22,986 nucleotides of DNA from Chara braunii. Its lineage: Eukaryota > Streptophyta > Charophyceae > Charales > Characeae. Positions within the stretch are counted from its first letter, which is position 1. Every line of letters begins with the position of its first letter. Shown here piece by piece: positions 9,906 to 18,657 of the stretch. A program made the position numbers and the translations under genes. Below the pieces are notes generated by a model. That model did no database searches. It saw only the letters and a program-made list of their open reading frames with translations, and was not told where the DNA came from. The stretch lies in contig BFEA01000266.1 of NCBI GenBank assembly GCA_003427395.1, positions 790,931 through 813,916 on the forward strand, given 5' to 3'.

Positions 9906-9930
9906 AATCAGTTTATTAGTCACGCTAACG
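9608..9930. repeat. AATC-rich tetranucleotide stretch
   Basis: Degenerate TCAA/ATCA repeats (for example CAGTCAATCAATCAATAAGT). Part of it is counted twice because of the adapter artifact. It is the reverse-complement counterpart of the GATT-rich stretch at 10899-10948. Just left of it, ATATATCG (9583-9590) and CGATATAT (9600-9607) form an inverted repeat. Confidence 0.7.
9696..9733. other. Nextera mate-pair junction adapter (two Tn5 mosaic ends)
   Basis: CTGTCTCTTATACACATCT (9696-9714) is followed at once by its reverse complement AGATGTGTATAAGAGACAG (9715-9733). Each is the 19 bp hyperactive-Tn5 mosaic end used in Nextera libraries. The back-to-back arrangement is the circularisation junction of Nextera mate-pair libraries. 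It is contamination, not a feature of the organism. Confidence 0.97.
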
Positions 9931-10650
9931 AATTGAAAAGGAGAAGATAGAGGATGGTGAACAACAGGGCAAGGGATCGGGTAGTGGCGGAAGATATCGA
10001 TGGCGAGCAAAGGCAGCGGAAGTTGGCGATGGTGAGCGAAAGAGGCGGATGGCGGTAGAAAGTGGAGGTACCAGAAATGACAGATGGTGATGGTGGATAG
10101 CGACACCGGATAGTGGTGAATCATGAGGGCGTCGAATACCGGTAGCAAATGGCAACGGCGGAAAGTGGCAAATGGTGGCGGATAGCGGCAGTGGATGGCG
10201 ACAGTGGATGGAGGCGGGTTGAGGTGGCAGACAACCGCGAAGGATGGTGGAGGATTGCGGTAGATGGCGATAAAGCGAAGGCAGCGAAAGGTGGCGAAGG
10301 CAACAGAAGATGGAAAGTGGGGGTGGGGAAGGTGGTGGAATGTGGAAAGCGGAGGTAGCGAAGGAGGTGGAAGGTAGCGATGGTGGATGACAGCGGCGGA
10401 TGGCGGAGGCGGAGGATGGTGGGGGCAAATGGTGGCGACATATGACGGCAGATGGCTGAAAGTGAAAGTGGAAATTGGAGGTCCCAAGGCTGTGGAAGGT
10501 GGAAAGGAGAGGCGGTGAAAGCGATAGAATGTTACGATGGTAGACGACTTAGGAGGATGGTGGCGGTAGAAGGCGGCGGAGGATGGCAGCAACGGATGGT
10601 GGCGGTGTATGACAGCAAATGGCAGCGGCAAATGGTTGCAGCAAACGGTG
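9931..10650. repeat. Purine-rich GGTGGCGGATGGCGG-type minisatellite
   Basis: Irregular repeats of GGCGGATGG, GGTAGCGAAGG and GGTGGAAGG make this strand strongly G/A rich. The 248-codon minus frame at 9885-10631 is made almost only of P, H, S, L and R, with parallel long frames in other phases. That is what a triplet-like repeat gives, so it is not called as a gene. Confidence 0.75.
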
Positions 10651-10890
10651 ACTTCTGCCTTCCTCCATTTCCGTAGTGTGTCCCCGCCCTCCGCCTTTCT
10701 CTCGCGGCCTCCTTGGTCGACTTCTGCCTTCCCACCGCCTTCCGCCTCTTCCCCAGTTTCGCCTTTGCCCCACCTTTCGCCTTGCCCTCACCTTCCACCC
10801 CCGCCCATCGTCGCCTTCCGTCTCCCTTGGAGCTGCCTTACGCCTCACCTGGTTCCGCCGCCTCATTGCTTCGGAATCGGCCTCCCCTAT
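10651..10890. repeat. Pyrimidine-rich block, mirror of the purine-rich block
   Basis: CCTTCCGCC, CTTCTGCCTTCC and CACCTTTCGCCTTGCC recur. Their reverse complements (GGCGAAAGGTGG, GGAAGG) are the words of the purine-rich block to the left. This gives a large inverted arrangement centred near 10650. Confidence 0.65.
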
Positions 10891-10898
10891 TTTTTTTT

Positions 10899-10948
10899 AT
10901 TGATTGATTGATTGATTAATGGTTAATTGATTGGTTGATTGATCGACG
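10899..10948. repeat. GATT-rich tetranucleotide stretch
   Basis: TTGATTGATTGATTGATTAA at 10899 is followed by degenerate copies. It corresponds to the AATC-rich stretch on the other side of the purine/pyrimidine block. Confidence 0.85.
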
Positions 10949-11164
10949 ACTGTCACAAGTAGACTTGTTGGAAGTAGGTTGTAAGATCGAATCGATAATA
11001 TTATTAGTCCGGTTTTGTACTTTTGTCAAAATCAGGCAGATAAAGTTATTGGTCAGGTTTTGTCTAGGGACAACACCAGACCGATAATTTTATCTGTCCG
11101 GTTTTGCTAGACTCACAATACCAGACCGATAAAGTTATCGGTCCTTTTTGCAACAATTGATCCC

Positions 11165-11740
11165 TCAGTCCCAGAATTAAACAATACCTTAACTTTGGCG
11201 ATTTTTCATGCAACAACTAATAAACAGACAAATCTGAAAATTTGGGACCCCGTAGACTAGGTCGTGGTCTGTCTACAGAAAATATGAAAAAATGAAAAAA
11301 ATAGTTTTGACACTGAAACAGTCGCCGCGATGATTCGATGCATTTTCCATCTTCGCCACTCCATGACGTGTGGGCCAACGGATAAAGCACTCTAACTTTA
11401 TTGATTTTTTTTCTCTTCGGAATAATGTGTTAAGAAATCAAAAGATTTAAAAACTAATAGATTGGGTTCTGATCTTGCTAAGAAAAATATCATTAAAAAA
11501 AACAAAAAAATATTTTGGACCCTCAAATGGTTGTTTCATCGGTTTGGTGCATTTTGCATTTTTTGTCACTCCGCGACATGTAGGCCAATGGAAAAGTACC
11601 CTGCCTTTAGTGATTCTTCACACTCAGTAGAGTTCGTTGAAAAACTTGAAAACTTAAGGGTTTGTAGGCTAGCTTGCGATCTTTCATGAAAAAATAAAAT
11701 TAAAAATAAAAACATTTGATGAAACCACGAAATAAATCAC
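11165..11740 (+). repeat. Diverged ~208 bp duplication inside the palindrome array
   Basis: 11330-11405 (GATGCATTTTCCATCTTCGC, CACTCCATGACGTGTGGGCC) is repeated in diverged form at 11538-11614 (GGTGCATTTTGCATTTTTTG, CACTCCGCGACATGTAGGCC). A partial third copy of its end occurs near 11183-11225 (CCTTAACTTTGGCGATTTTT). Confidence 0.6.
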
Positions 11741-11798
11741 GGCGGCAGGTATTGGTATTTTTTATTTTTGCCATTATATCGGTTCTCCATATTATGGT

Positions 11799-11830
11799 AC
11801 CGGTAGCCTTCATGAAAAGATGCTACCGGT
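11799..11830. repeat. Hairpin ACCGGTAGC/GCTACCGGT
   Basis: A perfect 9 bp inverted repeat at 11799-11807 and 11822-11830 around a 14 nt loop. It is not followed by a T run that would suggest a terminator, and its role is unknown. Confidence 0.75.
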
Positions 11831-12339
11831 CCCCCGAGGTTTGTCATGGTGGGGGTACTAGTCGAATAACCGATAATTTTATCGGTCTGATTTCAGGAAG
11901 AAAAAAAAAAAGTCGTTATAAAACCATACCGATAAAATTATCGATTCGGTTTTGTACGCATGGCCAAAACAAATCCGTATTGATAAGTTTTTTTATTAGT
12001 AAACCAGTCATTCTAAAATTGAACCGATAAAATTATCCATCCGTTTTTGCACTCATGGAAAAACCATACTGTTTTTGACAGATTTCTTGACTAGTAAAGA
12101 CGTTGTTCTAAAATCGGACCGATAAAATTATTGATCCGTTTCTGCATGCATGGCCAACCCAGACCATTATTGATAAATTTCTTAACTAGTAAAGCAAACA
12201 TTCTAAAATCGGACCAATAAAATTATCAATTCGGTTTTCGACGCATGCCCAAACGGGACCTTATGAACTGACCGGTTTATGATTAAAAAAAATGGACATA
12301 TAAAATTATCGGCCCGGTTTTGTATGTATGGCTTCAATT

Positions 12340-12700
12340 TTGGTCGTGCATTTTTGTGTCCGTTCTTCCTGCCCGTCCCCCCCTTCCGTCTCTCACTGTT
12401 TGCTGTCTTCCTTGCCCTCCCCATTTTCGCACCCCTCAGCTTCTCTCCTTGTCGATATTCCGGCCCCCCTCTGCCTTTCGACTCCTACCGGGGGTATCTT
12501 CCGTTGTCACTGTGACCCCATTCATGCTCCTCCCGCTTTCTCCTCGTCCTTCGAACCCCCTCGAGGCGAGGCGGAAAGATGGCCACGTGTGAGCGCGCAA
12601 GGGGGGGATTAGGTGATTGTTTGATTGATTGACTTATTGACTGATTGATGGATTCATGGACTAATTGGGTGGTTAATATAGTGTTTATTGACTGGTGTCT
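12340..12700. repeat. Second pyrimidine-rich block plus GATT stretch
   Basis: A C/T-rich block (12355-12560) is followed by GATTGTTTGATTGATTGACT and degenerate copies (12614-12680). The order is the same as 10651-10948. Overlapping open frames in several phases are proline/serine-rich and are not genes. Confidence 0.6.
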
Positions 12701-12714
12701 TGAACTGAAAAGCA

Positions 12715-12775
12715 ATTGTTATAAAATCGGACCAATAAAATTTTTGGTCCGGTTTTGCACGTGTGACAAAATCGG
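12715..12775 (+). repeat. Isolated copy of the palindromic repeat
   Basis: GGACCAA (12729-12735) and TTGGTCC (12744-12750) are inverted around an AT centre, preceded by AAGCAATTGTTATAAAATCG and followed by GGTTTTGCACGTGTGACAAA. These match the 95 bp unit at 11928-12213. Confidence 0.75.
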
Positions 12776-12950
12776 AACGTAATGATTGTTTCACGAATAA
12801 CATGCGTTTCCCCATCTAGTTTCACTGTTACCACTTCTTTTCTAAGCATCCAATCAGAGATGGTTTTTGTTGATGTCACGTAAGTAGTAAGGTTTCTGCC
12901 CTCGTTACAAAAGGTTCCTCTCGCGGTGAGGCGGGAGTTTCAATTGCCAC

Positions 12951-13690
12951 CTATGCGTTTTCATACATTCCGACGAGTCTGTTTTTTACTTTCGCTAGAA
13001 GGGAAGATGCCTCGTCATTGAAAAATCTAGAAATAGCATGGTCAGATAGCCATTCAAATTGAATGCTAAATAAACCCTGATCGACTTTCATTGGAACGTA
13101 GTCGTCTCTGGATTCCACCAACCCTGATGCTACTTGTTTGGAGAGAACTACCTCGTTGAAGCATTTGGAAAGGAGGTCCTTGATGTGTTGTTTACCATCG
13201 ACCGTAAGCGTGAAAAAAACAAGATTACTCAAGGAAGTGGGGTTAGACTGAGCCATCATAAAAGAGAAAGTACATTCTCTTGTTGATAAAAACACAATCA
13301 AACCAATAACTACGGGTATTTCTAAAAATAAAATATGAGGCATCAAATAAAAATGGCAACCGTTCTTCTGGTGTGAAGAGGGCATTATACCTCCATAGGA
13401 TCTTGCAGCACGAGTCAAGTAGCCTCGGCGTTGCTTTAGTTGTAGCCACGGTTCATTCTGCTTAGAAAAAAAAAATTTCGACCCTTGCTTCTCCAATCGT
13501 TATTCCTCCTGGTGAAGCTAAGGGCCATTACTCAACTATTTAGCCGATTGAACCATGTCGTACAGCAGGCCAACGAATGTTGTTCTCTCAATTCCATTAG
13601 GTCAACCTCTGTCCTTTTACCCTGCTTGGCTACGATAGTTTGATAAATTTTGAGCTTCCTCTCGAGCTTGCGTCCCGTGGCGACCAGAGC
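12951..13690 (-). pseudogene. Possible decayed coding region, unknown family
   Basis: I do not recognise this. Three overlapping minus frames look more protein-like than the rest of the window. One is open from 13690 to 13532 (52 codons, no early Met, with LERKLKIYQTIVAKQGKRTE and LMELREQHSL). One is 13243-13449 (68 codons, aromatic-rich, with CCKILWRYNALFTPEERLPF). One is 12951-13496 (181 codons), whose last 100 residues (FFTLTVDGKQHIKDLLSKCF, QFEWLSDHAISRFFNDEASS) have balanced composition. They would need frame changes or introns to join. I see no catalytic motif and no clear splice arrangement. It may be a decayed gene, retroelement remnant or exon; it may also be chance. Confidence 0.25.
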
Positions 13691-13848
13691 TTAAGGCTAC
13701 ACGCCTCCCACATAGCCCAAAGTATTGCTATGGGTGCCACTCACATGTCATTACTCCTTTGGGGTAATACCATCCACAAGCGGTTAATAGGGACCCCCAC
13801 TTTTCAACCCTGGTTAACCCCTTCGACCCTGAAAAGTGCATTGCAGAT

Positions 13849-13900
13849 CTTTTTTTTTTTTCTTGTTTTTTTTTTTTTTTTTGCCCTGTTTTTTTTTTGG
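13849..13900. repeat. T-rich homopolymer cluster
   Basis: Three T runs separated by CTTG and GCCCTG. Confidence 0.85.
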
Positions 13901-14330
13901 TCAAGGTCTGTGTGTGCCAAGTTTGGTGTTTGTTGGGGTCTCTGAGTTGACTGTTTTGGCTAGCCTTGAAAAATCATGAAAATCCTGAAAACTGAAATGA
14001 GTAAATTTTTCATGAAAACACACTTTTGCTTTGCTGTTTTATAGGTTTTTTAAGTTCTTTTTTCATTTTATTTTTTGGAAGTAGTTAGTATGATCTCCAT
14101 TCTATGAATTGGTGGCAAGTTTGGTTAAAATGACCCTTGGGTTTTGTTATAAATGACCTGACAAGTGGTATGAAAATTAAGATCTCCGTTAACCGTCTCT
14201 CATACCATGGGGAACACGAGGGCTGAATTCCCATCGACACTTCATCTCAACACTCGAGTTCACCAACTATGCCGCCTAACATACACCTTGGTTGGACTGG
14301 TAGAGCTCATGCTAACCCTAATCTCGATTA
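13901..14330. other. Intergenic, no gene seen
   Basis: No repeat of clear period and no supportable frame. Confidence 0.5.
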
Positions 14331-14334
14331 GTGC

Positions 14335-14444
14335 TAATGTTGCTCCGTAGCGCAACATTAACACACGGATTAGCGCTACCGGTACCTGCCCTTAGCGCAC
14401 AAGAAAAGTGACAAAAGCACTACCGATACCTGCCCTTAGCGCAC
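14335..14444. repeat. Hairpin plus ~48 bp direct repeat
   Basis: TAATGTTGC (14335-14343) and GCAACATTA (14352-14360) form a perfect 9 bp stem with an 8 nt loop. Next to it, CTACCGGTACCTGCCCTTAG (14375) recurs as CTACCGATACCTGCCCTTAG (14422), both followed by CGCAC. Confidence 0.75.
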
Positions 14445-14609
14445 GATTAACATCCCGTTTTCGTGCCGTTTCCAATGTTTGAACTGTTGAAATAGAGCCC
14501 CGAGCTCGAATCAGATTTTGTGGTCTGGGTGGCGCTGTCTTTTGTTTCACACTATCCACTTGACCACAAGACCTAGTGCAGGCGGTACTAAAAAGTTAAA
14601 GGACGACTG

Positions 14610-14930
14610 CATATGAACCAACCTTTCAGTCAGGATACGACCCTCACGAAAGAAAAAAAAATAAGTATAAATATAAAAAAGAAAGAAAAATTGTATCTGC
14701 AACAACTTTCGTTCTCGATACAACTCCAAAAGAAAGACTGCAAACAAAAAAGAAAAATCATGTATACAACACAAATTTCAGTCCATAAACAACTCCAAAC
14801 GGAAGACGACAAACATAAAAGACAAAAATGTATATGGCACAACTTTTAGTCCGAGTACAACTCCAAAAGGGAAGACTTCAAACAAAAAAGAAAACTAAAT
14901 TGTATTAAATACAGTTACACCTCCAATAAC
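14610..14930 (+). repeat. 68-69 bp tandem repeat, about 4 copies
   Basis: The CAACTCCAAA anchors are at 14721, 14790 and 14858. Each unit carries AAAAAGAAAAAT, GTATACAACACAACTTTCAG and GGAAGACTTCAAACA-like words. A more diverged copy precedes them at 14618-14660 (AACCTTTCAGTCAGGATACG). The A/K-rich open frames are by-products. Confidence 0.75.
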
Positions 14931-15062
14931 TATAAGGTGTCTATTCACGACAACGCACATGTTCCTGGAGTTGGATGAGCGTATTTAATCGTGAGAAGTG
15001 CATTTCTAAGGCCATATTGTTGCACATGCCCTCCTCACGATTGCGAACACTATCTTTTGTGG

Positions 15063-15064
<2 letters not shown>

Positions 15065-15128
<64 letters not shown>

Positions 15129-15180
15129 ACGCACACCTACACACACATACACACACACACACACACACATACACCACGCA
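15065..15180. repeat. (CA)n microsatellite with interruptions
   Basis: Long CA tract, uninterrupted for about 28 units, then broken by AAACAC, GCAC, CTAC and ATAC. Frames across it give HT or CV repeats. Confidence 0.95.
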
Positions 15181-15918
15181 TAGGTGAAAGAAAGAGAGAG
15201 GAGTTTCATTGTCAAGCGTATCGGCCCCCGCCTTTTCTCGAGAAGAGGTGGGAGCCCTCCCGGCCACGTCACACAAGAGTTTAAACAAAATAAACGAAAT
15301 CAAAAGACAACTTGGGGACGACGAATAATTAACACCGCGAACCACCGACACGGGCATGGTCGCGTCGTCCCTTTGCCGCTCTAGCTGGGTGCATCAGTTG
15401 TACTTTCCGCGGTCCCCTAGGACATGATAGGTTCTCGTGGGCCACAACTTGCTTCCCTAAGAGGTTGTCACCACCCTTAGGGGTGTATCACTACCGAGCT
15501 ACTGACCCACGTGCGAAGACTTTTAAATGCAATTGCAGAGGTAGGTCGGTCGAGGGCGTTTTGCTCGCTTGCTGTAGTATAGGTACGCACGGTTAAAATG
15601 CCTATTGAACCCGGACGTCATTCGTTCCTTAGGGCACTGATCTCCTAAGCACGAAGCGGACATCGGTCGACTAGGACGGTCTCAACCAAGCATGAAACCC
15701 GTAGTATCCTAGTCCTTTTAGACACCAGTAAAAAAAAATAACACCCGCATATATTTACATCATAAGGAATCGACCGTAGTCAGCAAGAACATATATCCAA
15801 TTTAAAATGATAACTGAAGGAATTCAAATTATTATTAGATACATCCAATAACAGAATATCAAAATAAAATCCGACCTCCTCTCATCAGACTTGATGAAAC
15901 AAAATATCATATTGAGCC
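15181..15918. other. Intergenic of average GC, unresolved
   Basis: This stretch is less repetitive and richer in GC than its surroundings. GGGTCAGTAGCTCGGTAG on the minus strand near 15500 and CCGGGTTCAATAGGC near 15605 resemble isolated tRNA arms, but they do not fold into a tRNA together. No gene is called. Confidence 0.4.
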
Positions 15919-16026
15919 ACCAACTTGAAGTTGGTTTCGACAATAACCTCAATGCAACCAACAAGGTAGTTGGTCTGTCTTAGTTTTGACTTGATGACAT
16001 GCGATGTCAAAGTTATTGATGTCATC
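15919..16026. repeat. Cluster of three hairpins
   Basis: ACCAACTT-G-AAGTTGGT (15919-15935) is a perfect palindrome around one base. ACCAAC (15957-15962) and GTTGGT (15969-15974) repeat the same arms with a 6 nt loop. GATGACAT (15993-16000) pairs with ATGTCATC (16019-16026), with a competing ATGTCA between them. Confidence 0.7.
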
Positions 16027-16869
16027 TCACCGTCGACCTAAGATTAGACATGCACACACTCATCTTCATACATTCCCAATCTTTTTGGAGGACATGTTGC
16101 TTTGCAGATGATTCTTGATCAGATGCATTGCTTGAAGTGTTTCGTATCTCACCCTTTAGGAAGTGGTCTGGGGTACTCCTCCTCCTCGCCCGAGCACACG
16201 GCTTGGATCTCAGAAGTTGGGCCGTCTCCATCGAATCGGCAAAGTACCCCCCCGTAGAACGGTCTACTCTGGGTCGATAACAGGGTCAACTCCTAAAGCA
16301 ATGACCCCCCACCCCAGATGCTTCCTTGAAAGAAAGAGAGAGCGTCCACCGCAAGTAAATTTTCAGTCGTTTTTATCCTCACTTACCCAAGGTAACTCGG
16401 TCGAAAAGAGTTAGAAGAGATAGAGCACGAGAACCATTTGGACAGATAAAGGTCATTCGGGATTAAAAAAAACTACGTTCGTTTGACCTTATCTGCTTTA
16501 TTTGAATCGAATTCATTTTACGGTGCATACTGAATTAATATTTTTTAAAACAAAAGCAACTTTCTTGACATGCAGGCAGGTGAGAAGTAATTAAAAGACA
16601 ATTTTTTTCCCTCTTTTCAAATAGGCATAATCAATCTCCTTTGCACGTATCCTTTTACCTACTTCCGCACACAAAAACAACCACAGGTGCAGAAAATCCA
16701 GCATTCCATAGTACTCCCGTCAGATCTCACTTTTCACATGCATGACCACACATGCTTTACTCAACCTTTTATTTTGAAGATGCAAAACAAATAGGGTCAT
16801 GCAAAGTGTGGGTTTATACGGACGTGAAAAAAAATATGACTACCACTTGAACTACGTCCCTAACGGAAC
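16027..16869. other. Intergenic, no gene seen
   Basis: Two short frames (16022-16231 minus, 16163-16414 plus) show no family I recognise. There is no clear repeat. Confidence 0.45.
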
Positions 16870-16956
16870 GGAGGAAATGGGATTTGAACCCATGATACAA
16901 TCTTGTTGCATGTTGATTTAGCAAACCAATGCCTTCAGCCACTCAGACATACCTCC
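16870..16956 (-). tRNA. trnS-GCU: tRNA-Ser(GCU), plant-mitochondrial type
   Basis: Read on the minus strand, the 87 nt fold as a class II tRNA. The acceptor GGAGGTA pairs with TTCCTCC with one T:T mismatch at pair 6. The anticodon stem is TTGGT/ATCAA around loop TTGCTAA, giving anticodon GCU. The long variable arm pairs ATGCAA with TTGTAT (6 bp, one G:T). The T arm is ATGGG/CCCAT around TTCAAAT. CCA is not encoded. From family knowledge, the start GGAGGTATG, the anticodon arm and the variable arm are very close to native mitochondrial trnS-GCU of land plants, and unlike a nuclear cytosolic tRNA-Ser. In a nuclear contig I infer an organelle-derived insertion. It may not be expressed. A nuclear A/B-box gene cannot be excluded. 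Confidence 0.88.
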
Positions 16957-17023
16957 CGGGAAAAACGGGAGTTGAACCCGTGACTTCTAGCGTGACAGAC
17001 CAACACTCAACTGACCTTGAGTG
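16957..17023 (-). pseudogene. trnD-GUC: 5'-broken tRNA-Asp(GUC), mitochondrial type
   Basis: On the minus strand, a T arm ACGGG-TTCAACT-CCCGT is followed by TTTTCCC and discriminator G. The anticodon loop CTGTCAC carries GUC, and its stem TTGGT/GCTAG holds by two Watson-Crick and three wobble pairs. The D arm region is an inverted repeat CACTCAA/TTGAGTG around GGTCAG. A matching 5' acceptor strand (expected GGGAAAA) is absent; the sequence there reads ACTTACTACTT. The gene therefore looks truncated or rearranged at its 5' end. Its 3' base directly abuts the first base of the downstream tRNA-Ser, so both came in together. Confidence 0.6.
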
Positions 17024-17040
17024 AAGTAGTAAGTGCCTTA

Positions 17041-17166
17041 CTCAAGAAAGCCAAGTAATATATGAAAAAAATCGGTTGCACAACTCCATGAGTTGCGGTC
17101 TTCCGACCAAAAGCGGTCCATGCCCTTTCTTGAGATGCACAACTCCACGAGTCGGGCAACCAAAAG
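17041..17166. repeat. Inverted and direct short repeats beside the tRNAs
   Basis: CTCAAGAAAG (17041-17050) is the exact reverse complement of CTTTCTTGAG (17125-17134). GCACAACTCCATGAGTTGCG (17078) recurs as GCACAACTCCACGAGTCGGG (17137), with ACCAAAAG after both. Origin unknown. Confidence 0.6.
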
Positions 17167-17480
17167 AACACAAGTGAGATAGTCCTCTAGGAGGGTGCTC
17201 TCACCTATAGTTCCCATGCGGTCTCAACACAGTCCCAATGGCACCTTGTGCGATCATAATAGCCAGACCAACATGTCTGTCCCGATCTCAAAATCAGTCA
17301 CATCTGGTCCCACAATGGCTAGGCGATCCCGCATTACTGCCGCACCGCCGAATGGTTCTTGGCAAAAATAAAAATTTCACACCGTGGATAAAAAAAAACG
17401 AAAAGCGGTCCTCCGGTGCCAAATCCCGCAAGTGTCAGCACCTCAACAACCACACCACCAATGTCGCGTCGCCATAATGT
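17167..17480. other. Intergenic, no gene seen
   Basis: The plus frame 17238-17477 has no domain and ends in repeat-like ACC/CAC-rich sequence. Confidence 0.45.
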
Positions 17481-17885
17481 TACCACCGCCGTCCAGAAAC
17501 ACTGCCGTAAAAAAAAACACTCAGCCGCGCACCTCAAAAAATAAATGAGGGACAAACGCTCGCCGCGTCGTCAAAACAGGTACTAAAATTGTCCACCAGC
17601 ACCGCCACCAGCTCACACACCACAGGGGAAGGACCCACTGTGCCACAAATTTTTGGCAGCAGTACCCCTAAAAAACAGTAGCGTCGACACACCCCAAATT
17701 TTGCAGCATGTCCCTACTGAAAATGTCGCCATTGCAGTGCTGCCAATCGAACAACACCTTCCCCTTGAAATAAACCAGTGTCGTCGAGTCAGCACTCCGA
17801 TGGCACAATCCCACTGAAAAAACATAGCGTCGATGTGACGATACTTCGCGGACACAACGCCACTAAAACGGAGATCCGGCCCGCC
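17481..17885. repeat. Decayed repeats with CCCACTGAAAAAACAGTAGCG words
   Basis: Related segments occur near 17505 (CTGCCGTAAAAAAAAACACT), 17665 (ACCCCTAAAAAACAGTAGCG), 17727 (CCCTACTGAAAATGTCGCC), 17812 (CCCACTGAAAAAACATAGCG) and 17865 (GCCACTAAAACGG). Spacing is irregular. Confidence 0.5.
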
Positions 17886-17935
17886 ACATTGTCGTAGACT
17901 GGCTCAGGGCTCTGGCTCCACCTAGAGCAACATCG

Positions 17936-18045
17936 CCTCCTCTCAACTCTCCAACTCCTCCAGCTTGTTGCACAACTTGCAAACCTCCTCCAACTTGTTT
18001 TTCCAAACCCTCTTCCAACAAACCTCCAACACTCCTCCAGCTGCC
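17936..18045. repeat. CTCCAACTTG/CTCCTCCA minisatellite
   Basis: CTCCTCCAGCTTGTTGCAC, CCTCCTCCAACTTGTTTTTC and CACTCCTCCAGCTGCC are successive variants. Frames across it on the minus strand are arginine/glutamate-rich and not called. Confidence 0.6.
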
Positions 18046-18600
18046 TCATTGTTACCTCAAAGCTCCTTTAAGGATCATTGTATACCCCTGACCTCATGCT
18101 AGGCCACCGCTTCAGTGTGCCTCTACCTGAGCTAGGCCCTCTTGATATAATTATAGAGGAGAGAAACCTGTGTTGCTTTAGTTATGGGTTCATGTCTTTC
18201 TTTCTTCGTTTCAACTCTTGCTATCGACTCCGGAAATCGCCTTCATGATTGCCACTTGTCACATTTTGCTTACTTCCTCTGCGGAAATCCTGGAGCTCAA
18301 GTTGTTGTAGCTTCGTATTGACAGCCATAACTTTCATTTTTTTCATATATGGTTGACCTCATGCATATAAACATAGAGCTCTTTGTAGGCCTATGCATAC
18401 CATGGTGATGGCTTCAAGCATCCGCACCAGGCTTTGGAACAATGATCCAAAGTAACCTCTCTTTCAAATTTTAGGCTAGCTCAGTCCCTATGGAGCTGGG
18501 CCTTCAGTTCATCCTTACATGACCTCAATTCAAGGAAGAATGACCACGGCTATGCTCCCCGTATATATATAAAAAATCAACAGCCAATGACTACTGCTAA
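18046..18600. other. Intergenic, no supported gene
   Basis: A minus frame of 45 codons (18221-18358, with KVMAVNTKLQQLELQDFRRG) has a coiled-coil look reminiscent of retrotransposon Gag linkers, but it is too short to call. Confidence 0.4.
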
Positions 18601-18607
18601 GTTTCCT

Positions 18608-18624
18608 GGCAGCCATTGGCTGCC
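18608..18624. repeat. GGCAGCC-ATT-GGCTGCC hairpin
   Basis: Perfect 7 bp stem with a 3 nt loop. Confidence 0.75.
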
Positions 18625-18657
18625 TTTTCCTTGCCTACAGTTTTCCCCCGAACAAAA

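Larger units (their letters stand above)
10985..12320 (+). repeat. Array with palindromic ACCGATAA..TTATCGGT core
   Basis: Cores lie near 10990, 11037, 11079, 11124, 11869, 11928, 12023, 12118, 12213 and 12296. Two are perfect palindromes around a 2-base centre: GACCGATAAAGTTATCGGTC (11124-11143) and ACCGATAATTTTATCGGT (11869-11886). Most are followed by CCGGTTTTG and then a GCATGGCCAAAACC-like stretch. From 11928 to 12213 the period is exactly 95 bp three times, with TTGATAAATTTCTTGACTAG and AAAGCAATTGTTCTAAAATC-like sequence in each unit. It interrupts and is interrupted by other repeats. No gene is supported; short plus frames at 11462-11689 and 11716-12030 only read through repeats. Confidence 0.8.

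Noticed and set aside
9885-10631. 248-codon minus-strand open frame
   Set aside because: Composition is almost only Pro, His, Ser, Leu, Arg. Other phases of the same strand are open too, as expected from a purine-rich, triplet-like minisatellite on the opposite strand. It also starts close to the assembly artifact.
12203-12715. Several overlapping proline/serine-rich frames
   Set aside because: They lie in a pyrimidine-rich block with all phases open on both strands, typical of biased composition.
15480-15660. tRNA or rRNA remnants on the minus strand
   Set aside because: Isolated arm-like words (GGGTCAGTAGCTCGGTAG, CCGGGTTCAATAGG) do not form a cloverleaf, and I cannot match the region to a conserved rRNA core.
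18221-18358. Gag-like retrotransposon fragment on the minus strand
   Set aside because: Only 45 codons, no zinc knuckle, protease or reverse transcriptase motif nearby.
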